64,000 nucleotides of DNA from Capnocytophaga leadbetteri (lineage in GTDB: Bacteria; Bacteroidota; Bacteroidia; Flavobacteriales; Flavobacteriaceae): assembly GCF_003054025.1 (NCBI RefSeq), contig NZ_QBKG01000004.1, positions 120,391 through 184,390 of the forward strand, in the 5' to 3' direction. Under the pieces are notes generated by a model. That model worked only from the letters and a program-made list of their open reading frames with translations. It did not search any database and had not been told where the DNA came from. Shown here piece by piece: positions 8,579-16,505 of this stretch (the stretch's first letter is position 1; each line of letters opens with the position of its first letter). Made by a program: the position numbers and the translations under genes.

Positions 8579-10129
8579 ATGAGTCAATTAACAGAAAAAG
8601 ACCGACAACTACTCATCAAAAAAGGCATCACCGAAGCAATGCTCGATGCCCAAGTAGCTCAATTCAAGCAAGGTGTACCCCCTATTCAGCTCCACAAAGC
8701 CGCTGTCATAGACGATGGTATCCTGCCACTACCCAAAGAAGAAGCCGCCAAATATGCCGCTATCTACCAACACCGCAAGAAGGGCAATACCATACTCAAG
8801 TTCGTACCCGCCTCGGGCGCGGCTACGCGTATGTTCAAATCGTTGTTTGCTTTTCGCGATGCTTTCGAACCCGACCGCGAGTCGTTTACCGCCTATGTCA
8901 ATCGTACCGGCAATAAAGAAATACGCGCTTTCTTCGATAGCCTCGAGCACTTTGCTTTCTATCCTCTTCTCAAAGCCTATATCGATAAGCACCACCCCGA
9001 CTTTGCCTCATTAAACGAAGATATTCAGAAACACATCATCGTCAATAGCCTTCTCAACGAAGAGGGACTTAATTATGGCAATATGCCTAAAGGATTGCTA
9101 CCCTTCCACCGCCATTCAGAAAAGATAGCAACCCCTTTTGAAGAGCACTTCCGCGAGGCAGTACTCTATGCTTCAGACGATGAGGAAGCCGATTTGCATT
9201 TCACTATCACCGAGCAGCATACCGAGGCTTTCTACAAAGAGCTAAACCTTATCAAACCCGTCCTCGAGGAGCGCTACGGCATCCGCTTCAATGTTAGTTT
9301 CTCTTACCAAAAACCGAGTACCGACACTGTTTCGGTAACCGAGGATAATGAGTACTTCCGCGACGAAGACGGCAACCTGCTTTTCCGCCCTGCCGGACAC
9401 GGAGCCCTACTAAGCAACCTAAACGATATAGATGCTGATATTATCTTCATCAAAAATATCGATAACGTAGTAGTGAAAAAGTACACCGATGAAACGGTTT
9501 TCTACAAAGAAGCCTTAGCGGGCAAGTTGTGCGAGGTGCAAGACGAAGTGTTCAAAATATTGCATCGTATTGATAATAACAAAGTGAAGAAAAAAGAGGT
9601 AAAACGTATATTGAACTTCCTCAAAGAGATAAATATCAACGTCCCTGATTACTTGTACAAGTTCCGCCGCCAATATGCTCTTGAGTTCATCAAAGAGCAA
9701 CTACACCGCCCTATACGCGTTTGTGGTATGGTGAAGAATGAAGGCGAACCCGGTGGAGGTCCTTTCTGGATAAAAGAAGCTGATGGCAGTTACAGCCTAC
9801 AGATTATCGAATCGGCGCAAGTAGATATGAGCAACGCTAAGCAAAAGGAAATCTTCCAACAGTCTACCCACTTCAATCCGGTAGATTTAGTATGCGGCAT
9901 TAAGGACTACAAAGGCCAAAAATTCGACCTACAGCAGTACGTAGACCCTCAACAGGCATTTATCACCAGCAAAACCTATATGGGAAGACCGCTGAAAGCC
10001 CTTGAGCTCCCTGGTTTGTGGAATGGCTCTATGGCAAAATGGATAACCCTATTTGTCGAAGTGCCTATCATCACCTTCAACCCAGTAAAAGTAGTAAACG
10101 ACCTATTGAAGAAAACACACCAAGGATAA
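8579..10129 (+). CDS. DUF4301 family protein
   Basis: The 516-residue protein matches my memory of the DUF4301 family of Bacteroidota. It has an N-terminal helical part, a FVPASGAATRMFK stretch near residue 80 that resembles a phosphate- or nucleotide-binding loop, a DIIFIKNIDNV motif near residue 285, and a C-terminal half with VCGMVKNEGEPGGGPFW. The Gly-rich loops and DADIIF-like acid pair recall sugar-nucleotidyltransferase folds, but no function is established to my knowledge. There is no signal peptide. The frame stays open 75 bp upstream, but ATG 8579 follows the promoter. A large hairpin lies just after the stop. Confidence 0.75.
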   Translation: MSQLTEKDRQLLIKKGITEAMLDAQVAQFKQGVPPIQLHKAAVIDDGILPLPKEEAAKYAAIYQHRKKGNTILKFVPASGAATRMFKSLFAFRDAFEPDRESFTAYVNRTGNKEIRAFFDSLEHFAFYPLLKAYIDKHHPDFASLNEDIQKHIIVNSLLNEEGLNYGNMPKGLLPFHRHSEKIATPFEEHFREAVLYASDDEEADLHFTITEQHTEAFYKELNLIKPVLEERYGIRFNVSFSYQKPSTDTVSVTEDNEYFRDEDGNLLFRPAGHGALLSNLNDIDADIIFIKNIDNVVVKKYTDETVFYKEALAGKLCEVQDEVFKILHRIDNNKVKKKEVKRILNFLKEININVPDYLYKFRRQYALEFIKEQLHRPIRVCGMVKNEGEPGGGPFWIKEADGSYSLQIIESAQVDMSNAKQKEIFQQSTHFNPVDLVCGIKDYKGQKFDLQQYVDPQQAFITSKTYMGRPLKALELPGLWNGSMAKWITLFVEVPIITFNPVKVVNDLLKKTHQG

Positions 10130-10145
10130 TTTAATAATCTTGCTA

Positions 10146-10200
10146 ATTTGTCGATTTGCCAATGAAATGAGCTGATTAGTTCATTGACAAATCGACAAAT
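10146..10200 (+). terminator. Long repeat-derived hairpin after the DUF4301 gene
   Basis: The arms 10146-10166 and 10180-10200 pair over about 20 bp with one mismatch (ATTTGTCGATTTG against CAAATCGACAAAT plus CAATGAA against TTCATTG). There is no clear T-run, so termination is an inference; the arms are made from the 8-bp repeat family. Confidence 0.5.
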
Positions 10201-10241
10201 CGACAAATCGACAAATTGACAAATTGACAAATCGACAAATG
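10187..10241. repeat. Tandem 8-bp repeat (GACAAATC / GACAAATT)
   Basis: About seven consecutive 8-bp units of the type GACAAATY run up to and include the ATG of the next gene (the last unit reads GACAAATG). The same unit family recurs in many gaps of the window, for example 30001-30057, 30377-30470 and 34184-34244. Confidence 0.85.
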
Positions 10242-11084
10242 AAGTATCTATTCTTTTTTCTACTAACCTGTCCCATTTGGGCGCAGCAATACACCACCGA
10301 ATACCTAAAGATGACAGGCTGGCAACAACTTCACCTCAAAGGAAAGGTGAAGAGCCTCAAAATAACCTCTTACGAGGCAGAAACTACCGATAACAAACAA
10401 CTAAAAGCCTTGCGACTTGCCGAAGAAGAACCCATCGTGCAATACCTTTTCGATAGTGAGGGCAAGCTAATGCAGCGCGAAGTATATACAGCTGAAAATG
10501 CGCTTAGTTATACCAGCCACTATAGTTATAACGATGCCGGTATGCTTACCCTAATACGCACCCCTAATATTTTCGGAGCTACTGACACTACCCGCGAAGA
10601 GACGTTCGAGTACGGTGCACATAACGAACTATTGTGCTATAAAGACGCTTATAACGGACAGGTATTAGAAAAGCGCAATTATGAGTACCCTGCAAAGGGG
10701 CAACAGCTTACGGTGTATTACTCAGGTGGCGATTTCCCTTTCGACCGTATCACTTACACCTATTCCGCCCACCGACTTACCAAAGAACAGCGATGCGAGG
10801 GCAGTAACTGCTACCGCCACGATACCTATACCTATTCGGCTAATGGCAATATGATAGGCAAGGAGATTAAAAACGAGAGTGTGGACTACAATTATTGGTG
10901 CCGCTACACTTACCAATACAATTCCCAAGGCGACTGCACAAGCGAGAGAGTAGCCGATGCTCTTGGCGAGGGCAGTTACATACGCTACACTTACACCTAC
11001 GATTCACAAAAGAATGTACGCGAAAAGCAAATACACAACACCAACGCCCCTAAAATCATCAAATACGACATTGTGTATTACTAA
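10239..11084 (+). CDS. Secreted protein with YD-like repeats
   Basis: The 281-residue protein begins with a signal peptide (MKYLFFFLLTCPIWAQ) and then carries repeated stretches of the form TYTY(S/D)xxGN or YSYNDAGM, about every 20-35 residues, similar to YD/RHS-type repeats of small Bacteroidota surface or periplasmic proteins. No catalytic motif is visible and the role is unknown. ATG 10239 is chosen because the signal peptide starts there; the five codons before it belong to the 8-bp repeat, so the repeat supplies the start codon context and no usual promoter is seen close by. Confidence 0.65.
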   Translation: MKYLFFFLLTCPIWAQQYTTEYLKMTGWQQLHLKGKVKSLKITSYEAETTDNKQLKALRLAEEEPIVQYLFDSEGKLMQREVYTAENALSYTSHYSYNDAGMLTLIRTPNIFGATDTTREETFEYGAHNELLCYKDAYNGQVLEKRNYEYPAKGQQLTVYYSGGDFPFDRITYTYSAHRLTKEQRCEGSNCYRHDTYTYSANGNMIGKEIKNESVDYNYWCRYTYQYNSQGDCTSERVADALGEGSYIRYTYTYDSQKNVREKQIHNTNAPKIIKYDIVYY

Positions 11085-11127
11085 TAATTAGTTTTCAATT
11101 ATCAATTGTTAATTGTCAATTAATTAT

Positions 11128-11135
11128 TACCTTTG
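11128..11135 (+). promoter_or_regulatory. -7 box (TACCTTTG) of the YafQ-type toxin-antitoxin operon
   Basis: TACCTTTG lies 19 bp before the antitoxin ATG; the -33 position is a weak TTG-containing stretch made of AATTGT repeats. Confidence 0.5.
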
Positions 11136-11154
11136 CCAAAAAAATAAAGATATT

Positions 11155-11412
11155 ATGAATGCAACAATTATACAAGCAACTATCAATAATGCCGACTTTC
11201 CTATAATTCAACATTTGTTTGAAAGGCTCAAGATAAAGACTACTATTTTAGATACTATTGATGATAAGAAAAAATCTATTCCAGTAGAAAAATCTATCCC
11301 TAATGAGGAAACACATAAGGCTTTTATGGAGATGAGAGAAAACAGACACTCTATGAAAGGATATACTGATGTAAACCTAATGATTAAAGATATTTTAGAA
11401 GAAGATGACTAA
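11155..11412 (+). CDS. Putative antitoxin of a type II toxin-antitoxin pair
   Basis: This 85-residue acidic protein is assigned by position: it overlaps the start of the YafQ-type toxin by 8 bp and shares its promoter. The C-terminal end (YTDVNLMIKDILEEDD) resembles the short toxin-wrapping tail of Bacteroidota antitoxins. I cannot see a clear ribbon-helix-helix or Phd fold in the N-terminus (MNATIIQATINNADF), so its family is open. ATG 11155 is preferred over upstream in-frame codons because the -7 box ends at 11135. Confidence 0.65.
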   Translation: MNATIIQATINNADFPIIQHLFERLKIKTTILDTIDDKKKSIPVEKSIPNEETHKAFMEMRENRHSMKGYTDVNLMIKDILEEDD

Positions 11413-11722
11413 TAACGAGACTGAAAAAGAAAAAAAGTCTTTTTCATTGAAATATTCAACTTCTTTCAAAAAAGACTTAAAGGTTATCTCTAATAACACC
11501 CAAAAGCTCCAAAAGACAGTTGAAGTTTTAGGTATGCTACAAGAATGTGGTGTAGAGGGTATTCCACGAAAAATGAAACCTCATAAATTAATAGGTCAAT
11601 ACAAAGGAGCTTTAGAGTGTCATATAGAACCAGACTTGCTTATTATATGGGAAGAATACCTTGACGAAAGAGAAATATCTTTATTACGTTTAGGTAGTCA
11701 TTCTGAGTTATTTAAGAAATAA
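11405..11722 (+). CDS. YafQ-family mRNA interferase toxin
   Basis: The 105-residue protein fits the YafQ branch of the RelE superfamily: S-T-SFKKDLK near the start, then HKLIGQYKGALECHI, PDLLIIW, and a C-terminal LLRLGSHSELF. The conserved His, Asp and the GSHSELF end correspond to catalytic positions of YafQ, a ribosome-dependent endoribonuclease. It is translationally coupled to the antitoxin. A stem with a T-run at 11813-11844 probably ends the operon. Base composition is A+T-rich compared with the metabolic genes nearby, as is common for mobile toxin-antitoxin pairs. Confidence 0.85.
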   Translation: MTNNETEKEKKSFSLKYSTSFKKDLKVISNNTQKLQKTVEVLGMLQECGVEGIPRKMKPHKLIGQYKGALECHIEPDLLIIWEEYLDEREISLLRLGSHSELFKK

Positions 11723-11812
11723 CTATACAAGTTGTATTTAAGTATTATATAATAAGGTTTTTTGGCTGAAACCTAATTTGGAGAGCCAAGAGATACACCA
11801 AAACTTTGACAA

Positions 11813-11844
11813 AGTTGTCACATTATGAGACAACTATTTTTTTA
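11813..11844 (+). terminator. Rho-independent terminator after the YafQ pair
   Basis: AGTTGTC (11813-11819) pairs with GACAACT (11829-11835) and is followed by a T-rich run. It overlaps the palindrome TGACAA-AG-TTGTCA (11807-11820). Confidence 0.55.
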
Positions 11845-11867
11845 CTTCACCCTAATGTCTGAACTTT

Positions 11868-11897
11868 GCGCCGTAAAAGTTTTAAAACTTTCAGCGC
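11868..11897. other. Extended palindrome GCGC...AAAGTTTTAAAACTTT...GCGC
   Basis: A perfect 16-bp palindrome (11876-11891) is flanked by GCGC on both sides, so the whole 30 bp can form a hairpin. It is followed by GTTCTTTGACATATTG, which resembles the leader in front of Bacteroidota rRNA operons. No gene is seen in 11723-11975. Confidence 0.5.
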
Positions 11898-11975
11898 GTT
11901 CTTTGACATATTGTAATTATAAACCTAGCACACTTTCCGTGCAATCTGCGAGAGGTTTTTAAGGTAGCTTGCTAC

Positions 11976-12680
11976 CTATTTTGGCAAATAAAAATCTTCA
12001 GTAAGAGCTTTATAAGCAGGGGTATAAATACCTCTGCTTTCTTCTATAATAAGCTCAGTAGGGGAGTAAGGCTGTTCTGTCCGGCAAAAGCTGATAAGGC
12101 TGCGTTTTAGAGGGGTTGTGGCAGTCCCCTTAGTGCGCAACAATGCGTGAGGGTAAAGCCCTTGAGCGGCTGCCAAACGGATAAAAGAAGCCTCTTCCTG
12201 ATAAGGAATGATAACTGCAAAGCGCCCTCTATCCGATAACAATTGGGCTACTCCTTCTATAAGGGTTTCAAAAGGGAGCGCAGCTGCCGAACGGGCAGTA
12301 CTGCGTGCTGTCTCAGGAGCTTGAGTGTCAGCAGTGTAGAAAGGAGGGTTAGAGATGATAAAGTCGTAAAGAGTGTCTATTTCAGCCACTAACTCCTCAA
12401 ATGAAGCGTGGTAACAGAACAGGCGGTCGCCCCACGGACTGTTTTCGAAGTTGTCGGTGCATTCTATATAAGCCGCTTCATCTATTTCTACGGCATCTAT
12501 TAGGGGGGCATCACAGCGTTGGGCTATCATAAGGCTCAATAACCCTGTACCGGCTCCTATATCTAATACTGATGCGGCGTCTTCTACCGGTGCCCACGCC
12601 CCGAGCAATACCCCATCGGTGCTGATTTTCATCGCACTATGTTCTTGCTTTACACTAAATTCTTTAAATTGAAACGTCAT
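11976..12680 (-). CDS. trmN6: tRNA1(Val) (adenine(37)-N6)-methyltransferase
   Basis: This 234-residue class I SAM-dependent methyltransferase starts with TFQFKEFSVKQ and has the SAM-binding VLDIGAGTGLLSLM motif near residue 40, an acidic VEID strand end, and the catalytic NPPF motif near residue 110 that marks adenine-N6 or glutamine methylases. The whole order matches TrmN6 (YfiC), which modifies A37 of tRNA1-Val. ATG 12680 is taken because family members begin right before FQFKEF; a start 7 codons upstream is less likely. It lies 34 bp downstream of mutS on the same strand, with the 8-bp repeat family filling the gap. Confidence 0.9.
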   Translation of the reverse strand: MTFQFKEFSVKQEHSAMKISTDGVLLGAWAPVEDAASVLDIGAGTGLLSLMIAQRCDAPLIDAVEIDEAAYIECTDNFENSPWGDRLFCYHASFEELVAEIDTLYDFIISNPPFYTADTQAPETARSTARSAAALPFETLIEGVAQLLSDRGRFAVIIPYQEEASFIRLAAAQGLYPHALLRTKGTATTPLKRSLISFCRTEQPYSPTELIIEESRGIYTPAYKALTEDFYLPK

Positions 12681-12714
12681 ATATAATTGGTAAATTAGCA
12701 AATTGGCAAATCGT

Positions 12715-15294
12715 CTAATTGAGTAGCTTCTTCATTTCGTTGAGCTTCATTAGTGCTTCTACGGGCGTTAGACTGTTGATATCTAAGCTCAGTAGGTCGT
12801 TTTTGAGTTCATCAAGACGAGGGTCGCTCATATCGAAGAAAGAGAGCTGCATTTCCTTCTGAGCAGCTTTTACCGCTTCGGTAGTATTTACATTGTGCAT
12901 CTGCTCGAGTTTCTGCAGCATCTTATTTGCTTTCTGAACTACATATTGCGGCATTCCAGCCATTTTAGCCACGTGTATCCCAAAACTGTGTGCTGAACCT
13001 CCTGCAGCCAATTTGCGCAAGAAAAGCACGCTATCTTGGGTTTCTTTTACCGTTACGTTGTAGTTTTTGATGCGCTCAAACTGCTCAGTCATTTCGTTCA
13101 GTTCGTGGTAATGGGTTGCAAAGAGTGTTTTGGCGCGCGAGGGGTGCTCGTGTAGGTACTCGGCTATTGCCCACGCTATCGAGATGCCGTCATAGGTGCT
13201 GGTGCCGCGTCCTATCTCGTCTAATAGTATAAGGCTGCGGTCAGAAAGGTTGTTGAGTATCAGGGCAGCTTCGTTCATTTCTACCATAAAAGTCGATTCT
13301 CCTACTGATATATTATCGCTTGCTCCTACGCGGGTGAAAATCTTATCTACTATGCCTATATGGGCTGAGGTAGCAGGCACAAAGCTACCTATCTGGGCGA
13401 GTAGTACGATGAGAGCCGTTTGGCGCAGTATAGCCGATTTACCCGACATATTAGGTCCGGTAATCATCATCAGCTGCTGGGTGTCGCGGTCTAAATACAC
13501 ATCGTTAGCTATGTAGGGGGTGCCTACAGGCAGTTGTTTTTCTATCACAGGGTGTCGCCCTTCTTTGATGTCTATTACATAGCTTTCGCTCATTTCAGGG
13601 CGATTGTAGTGGTTCTCAAGGGCGAGGGTAGCAAAACCGCAGAGAGTGTCTAATTGCCCTATTAGGGTAGCGTTAGTCTGCACCTGTGCTATGTATTCGC
13701 TTATGTAGCCTATCAGCTCAGCATACAACGATTGCTCTAATTGACTGATACGCTCTTCAGCCCCTACTATTTTAGCCTCGTATTCTTTCAGCTCATCGGT
13801 GATGTAGCGTTCAGCATTCACAAGGGTTTGCTTGCGCACCCAGTCGGCAGGCACTTTGTCTTTATGAGTATTGCGTACCTCTATGTAGTAGCCGAAAACG
13901 TTGTTGTTGTCTATTTTTAGCGAGGGGATACCCGTACGCTGGGTTTCTCGTAGTAGCAGGTCGTCTAAGTACGATTTGCCTGTATGCGAAAGGTTGCGCA
14001 GTTCGTCTAATTCTGCCGAAAAGCCTGCTGCTATAGCGTTGCCTTTAGCTATGTTTACGGGGGCTTCGTCAGTAAGGGTTTGGCGTATGCGCGTGCAGAG
14101 TTGCTGACAGTCGTGCAGCTTATCGCCTAATAAGCTCAGCGACTCTTTGCCCGATTGTAAGCATTGTTGTTTTATAGGCATTATATGTTCTAACGAAGCG
14201 CACAATTGCACTACTTCCCTCGGATTGATTTTCAGTGTTGCCACTTTGGAGATAAGCCGCTCTATATCGCCCATACGGCTGATATTCTCTTTTATTAGGC
14301 TAAGAGTGTCTGTATGGTCGAGCAGGTAAGCTACCACCTCGTGTCGCTGTTCTATTTTTTCTATTTTCTTTAGCGGAAGGGCTAACCAACGCTTTAGGGT
14401 ACGGCTACCCATAGGCGATAGAGTCTTGTCAATCACATCTATAAGCGTAACCGACTGAGCTGAGCTGCCCGCATAGAGCTCCAGATTCCGAATGGTGAAT
14501 CTGTCGAGCCACACGTATGCGTCTTCAGCTATGCGCTGTAGGGTAGTGATATGTTGTAATTGGTGGTGCTGGGTTTCCGAAAGGTAGTAGAGTATCGCCC
14601 CTGCTGTTAGTATTGCTTCGGTTAGTTCGTCTACACCAAAGCCTTTTAGCGAGTTGGTTTGGAAGTGCTTAGTAAGTGCTTGACGGGCGTAATCGTCTTT
14701 GAAGACCCAATCTTCTAAGAAGAAACAGTGAAAATCCTCGCCAAAACTTTCAGCAAAGGCTTTTTTCTGTTGTTTAGCGATGAGTATTTCGCTGGGTTTG
14801 AAGTTCTGTAGTAGTTTGTCTATATAAGGTTTATCGCCTTGGGCTACCAAAAACTCACCTGTTGAGATGTCGAGAAAAGCAATACCGCACAGCTGTTTTC
14901 CGAGCCATACCGAGGCAAGGAAGTTGTTGTTTTTGCTTTGTAGGATATCGTCATTAAGGGCGACACCAGGGGTTACGAGTTCCGTAACGCCGCGTTTTAC
15001 AATGCCTTTTACTAGTTTAGGGTCTTCTAGTTGGTCGCAGATAGCCACGCGGTATCCTGCCTTTACCAGTTTAGGCAGATATGTATTGATAGAGTGATAA
15101 GGGAAGCCCGCTAATTCCGAACGTTCGCTACCGTTATTGCGGTTAGTAAGTACTATGTCGAGGGTATGAGCAGCTTTTACGGCATCTTCGCCAAAGGTTT
15201 CGTAGAAATCGCCAACGCGAAAAAGGAGGAGAGCATCAGGGTATTTACTCTTTATCTGATTGTATTGCTTCATCAGAGGGGTTTCTTTTGCCAT
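12715..15294 (-). CDS. mutS: DNA mismatch repair protein MutS
   Basis: The 859-residue protein has the full MutS domain order. The N-terminal mismatch-recognition domain contains FRVGDFYETFGEDA (the Phe-x-Glu of the mismatch wedge, near residues 29-42). It is followed by the connector, the lever and clamp domains, and the C-terminal ABC-type ATPase with Walker A GPNMSGKS (613-620), Walker B LILLDEIGRGT and the FATHYHEL motif. MutS binds mispaired bases and recruits MutL. The length is normal. A full promoter is at 15321-15351 on the minus strand. Confidence 0.98.
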   Translation of the reverse strand: MAKETPLMKQYNQIKSKYPDALLLFRVGDFYETFGEDAVKAAHTLDIVLTNRNNGSERSELAGFPYHSINTYLPKLVKAGYRVAICDQLEDPKLVKGIVKRGVTELVTPGVALNDDILQSKNNNFLASVWLGKQLCGIAFLDISTGEFLVAQGDKPYIDKLLQNFKPSEILIAKQQKKAFAESFGEDFHCFFLEDWVFKDDYARQALTKHFQTNSLKGFGVDELTEAILTAGAILYYLSETQHHQLQHITTLQRIAEDAYVWLDRFTIRNLELYAGSSAQSVTLIDVIDKTLSPMGSRTLKRWLALPLKKIEKIEQRHEVVAYLLDHTDTLSLIKENISRMGDIERLISKVATLKINPREVVQLCASLEHIMPIKQQCLQSGKESLSLLGDKLHDCQQLCTRIRQTLTDEAPVNIAKGNAIAAGFSAELDELRNLSHTGKSYLDDLLLRETQRTGIPSLKIDNNNVFGYYIEVRNTHKDKVPADWVRKQTLVNAERYITDELKEYEAKIVGAEERISQLEQSLYAELIGYISEYIAQVQTNATLIGQLDTLCGFATLALENHYNRPEMSESYVIDIKEGRHPVIEKQLPVGTPYIANDVYLDRDTQQLMMITGPNMSGKSAILRQTALIVLLAQIGSFVPATSAHIGIVDKIFTRVGASDNISVGESTFMVEMNEAALILNNLSDRSLILLDEIGRGTSTYDGISIAWAIAEYLHEHPSRAKTLFATHYHELNEMTEQFERIKNYNVTVKETQDSVLFLRKLAAGGSAHSFGIHVAKMAGMPQYVVQKANKMLQKLEQMHNVNTTEAVKAAQKEMQLSFFDMSDPRLDELKNDLLSLDINSLTPVEALMKLNEMKKLLN

Positions 15295-15320
15295 AGCTGT
15301 ATTTAGTTAAGAATAAAGGG

Positions 15321-15351
15321 CAAAGGTACATATTATTTGATAATTAGCAAA
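15321..15351 (-). promoter_or_regulatory. Promoter of mutS
   Basis: Minus-strand TACCTTTG (15321-15328) and TTTG (15348-15351) with a 19-bp spacer. The -33 box lies inside an AATTAGCAAATTG repeat. Confidence 0.7.
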
Positions 15352-15360
15352 TTGAAGGAT

Positions 15361-15391
15361 AAAAAAACAAGGTGCCAATGACACCTTGTTT
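15361..15391 (-). terminator. Terminator of aqpZ
   Basis: AAACAAGGTG (15365-15374) pairs with CACCTTGTTT (15382-15391). On the minus strand a T-run (plus-strand A-run from 15361) follows the stem. Confidence 0.8.
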
Positions 15392-15412
15392 CTTATAAAA
15401 TTCAATTGATTT

Positions 15413-16084
15413 TTATTTTTTTGTTTCAATCACTTTCCAAATACCTGCAGCACCACAAGCACCGATAAATGGCCCTACAATGAAAATCCAAAGATGTTCT
15501 AAAGCAGACCCTCCTGCAAAGAGTGCCGGAGCTATACTACGCGCAGGATTCACTGAAGTTCCTGTATAACGAATACAAGCCAAATGAACAAGTACCAAAC
15601 CTAAACCAATAGCCAAGCCAGCAAATTTGTTAGTTTCCCCATTTTCTTTTGACGTTGCTCCTAAAACGATGAGCACAAATACGCAAGTGAAAATGATTTC
15701 TGCCAACAGACCGCCTAAAACAGTCACATTTGCATCTTGCAAATCATTAGCGCCAGTGCCTGTCAAACCTGCATTAGAGGTTAAAACAAACAAAAGCGTT
15801 GAACCAATTAGCGCTCCAATAACCTGTGAGATCATATACCCCACAGCGTCCTTGCCATTCATTCTTCCTGAAAGGAATACCCCCAACGTAATCGCTGGAT
15901 TGATATGGCAGCCTGAAACGCCACCTATGGTATAAGCCATCGCTACAACCGATAAGCCAAATGCTAAGGCTGTACCAATTACTGTTGAAGGAATGTCATT
16001 TGTGCAGCCTAAGCTCACAGCTACACCACATCCCATTAAAACTAGCACCATAGTGCCAAACATTTCTGCTAAATACTTTTTCAT
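15413..16084 (-). CDS. aqpZ: Aquaporin Z-type water channel
   Basis: The 223-residue membrane protein has the six-helix, two-half-helix aquaporin pattern with both NPA motifs (HINPAITLG at 62-64 and SVNPARS at 179-181). The Arg after the second NPA, the His residue of the selectivity filter region and the small residues around it fit the water-selective AqpZ type more than a glycerol facilitator. It sits in the inner membrane. The gene is monocistronic: own promoter at 16122-16152 and own terminator at 15361-15391. Confidence 0.93.
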   Translation of the reverse strand: MKKYLAEMFGTMVLVLMGCGVAVSLGCTNDIPSTVIGTALAFGLSVVAMAYTIGGVSGCHINPAITLGVFLSGRMNGKDAVGYMISQVIGALIGSTLLFVLTSNAGLTGTGANDLQDANVTVLGGLLAEIIFTCVFVLIVLGATSKENGETNKFAGLAIGLGLVLVHLACIRYTGTSVNPARSIAPALFAGGSALEHLWIFIVGPFIGACGAAGIWKVIETKK

Positions 16085-16121
16085 ATTCTTTTTTTTAATT
16101 AAACGTATTTATTATCAGAGG

Positions 16122-16152
16122 CAAAGGTATAAAAAATATATGGAAAAACAAT
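16122..16152 (-). promoter_or_regulatory. Promoter of aqpZ
   Basis: Minus-strand TACCTTTG (16122-16129); the -33 element reads ATTG (16149-16152) at a 19-bp spacing. The start codon is 37 bp downstream. Confidence 0.6.
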
Positions 16153-16213
16153 TTTTGCTACAAAAAATAGTCGCCAATATTCACTACTGACGACTAAATT
16201 ATTAATTTCTAAA

Positions 16214-16453
16214 TTAAGGTAGATACAGCGAACTGTCTATGAGGCTTTCATCAGCCTCATATTTGGCACCTTTCTGCCTGTCCTTAGGAGGATTTGCGTA
16301 GAAAAACTCTTCCGAGTCTAACGCTTTCACCTTACGTTCCGCATCAACGGTTTTTCTTGCAAATCTATTAGATACAGACATTTCGACGGCGTCATTGCTG
16401 ACAATCTCTTCGTAGAGATGATTGATTTTGGGTTTAGCATTTTCTAATTTCAT
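16214..16453 (-). CDS. Small conserved-looking protein of unknown function
   Basis: A 79-residue charged, soluble protein with no signal peptide or membrane segment. I do not recognise a family. Features are a KxNHLYEEIVSNDAVEMSVSNRF stretch in the first half and a tail that may be disordered. It is the last gene on the minus strand after GH57, 52 bp downstream, so it could be a distal member of the glycogen operon. An imperfect hairpin with arms AATAGTCG / CGACTAAATT around 16164-16200 may terminate transcription. Confidence 0.55.
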   Translation of the reverse strand: MKLENAKPKINHLYEEIVSNDAVEMSVSNRFARKTVDAERKVKALDSEEFFYANPPKDRQKGAKYEADESLIDSSLYLP

Positions 16454-16505
16454 TTTGTCTGTTTTTTAAAATTATTATTAAACTTTCTATAAACTCGTAA
16501 CTAAT

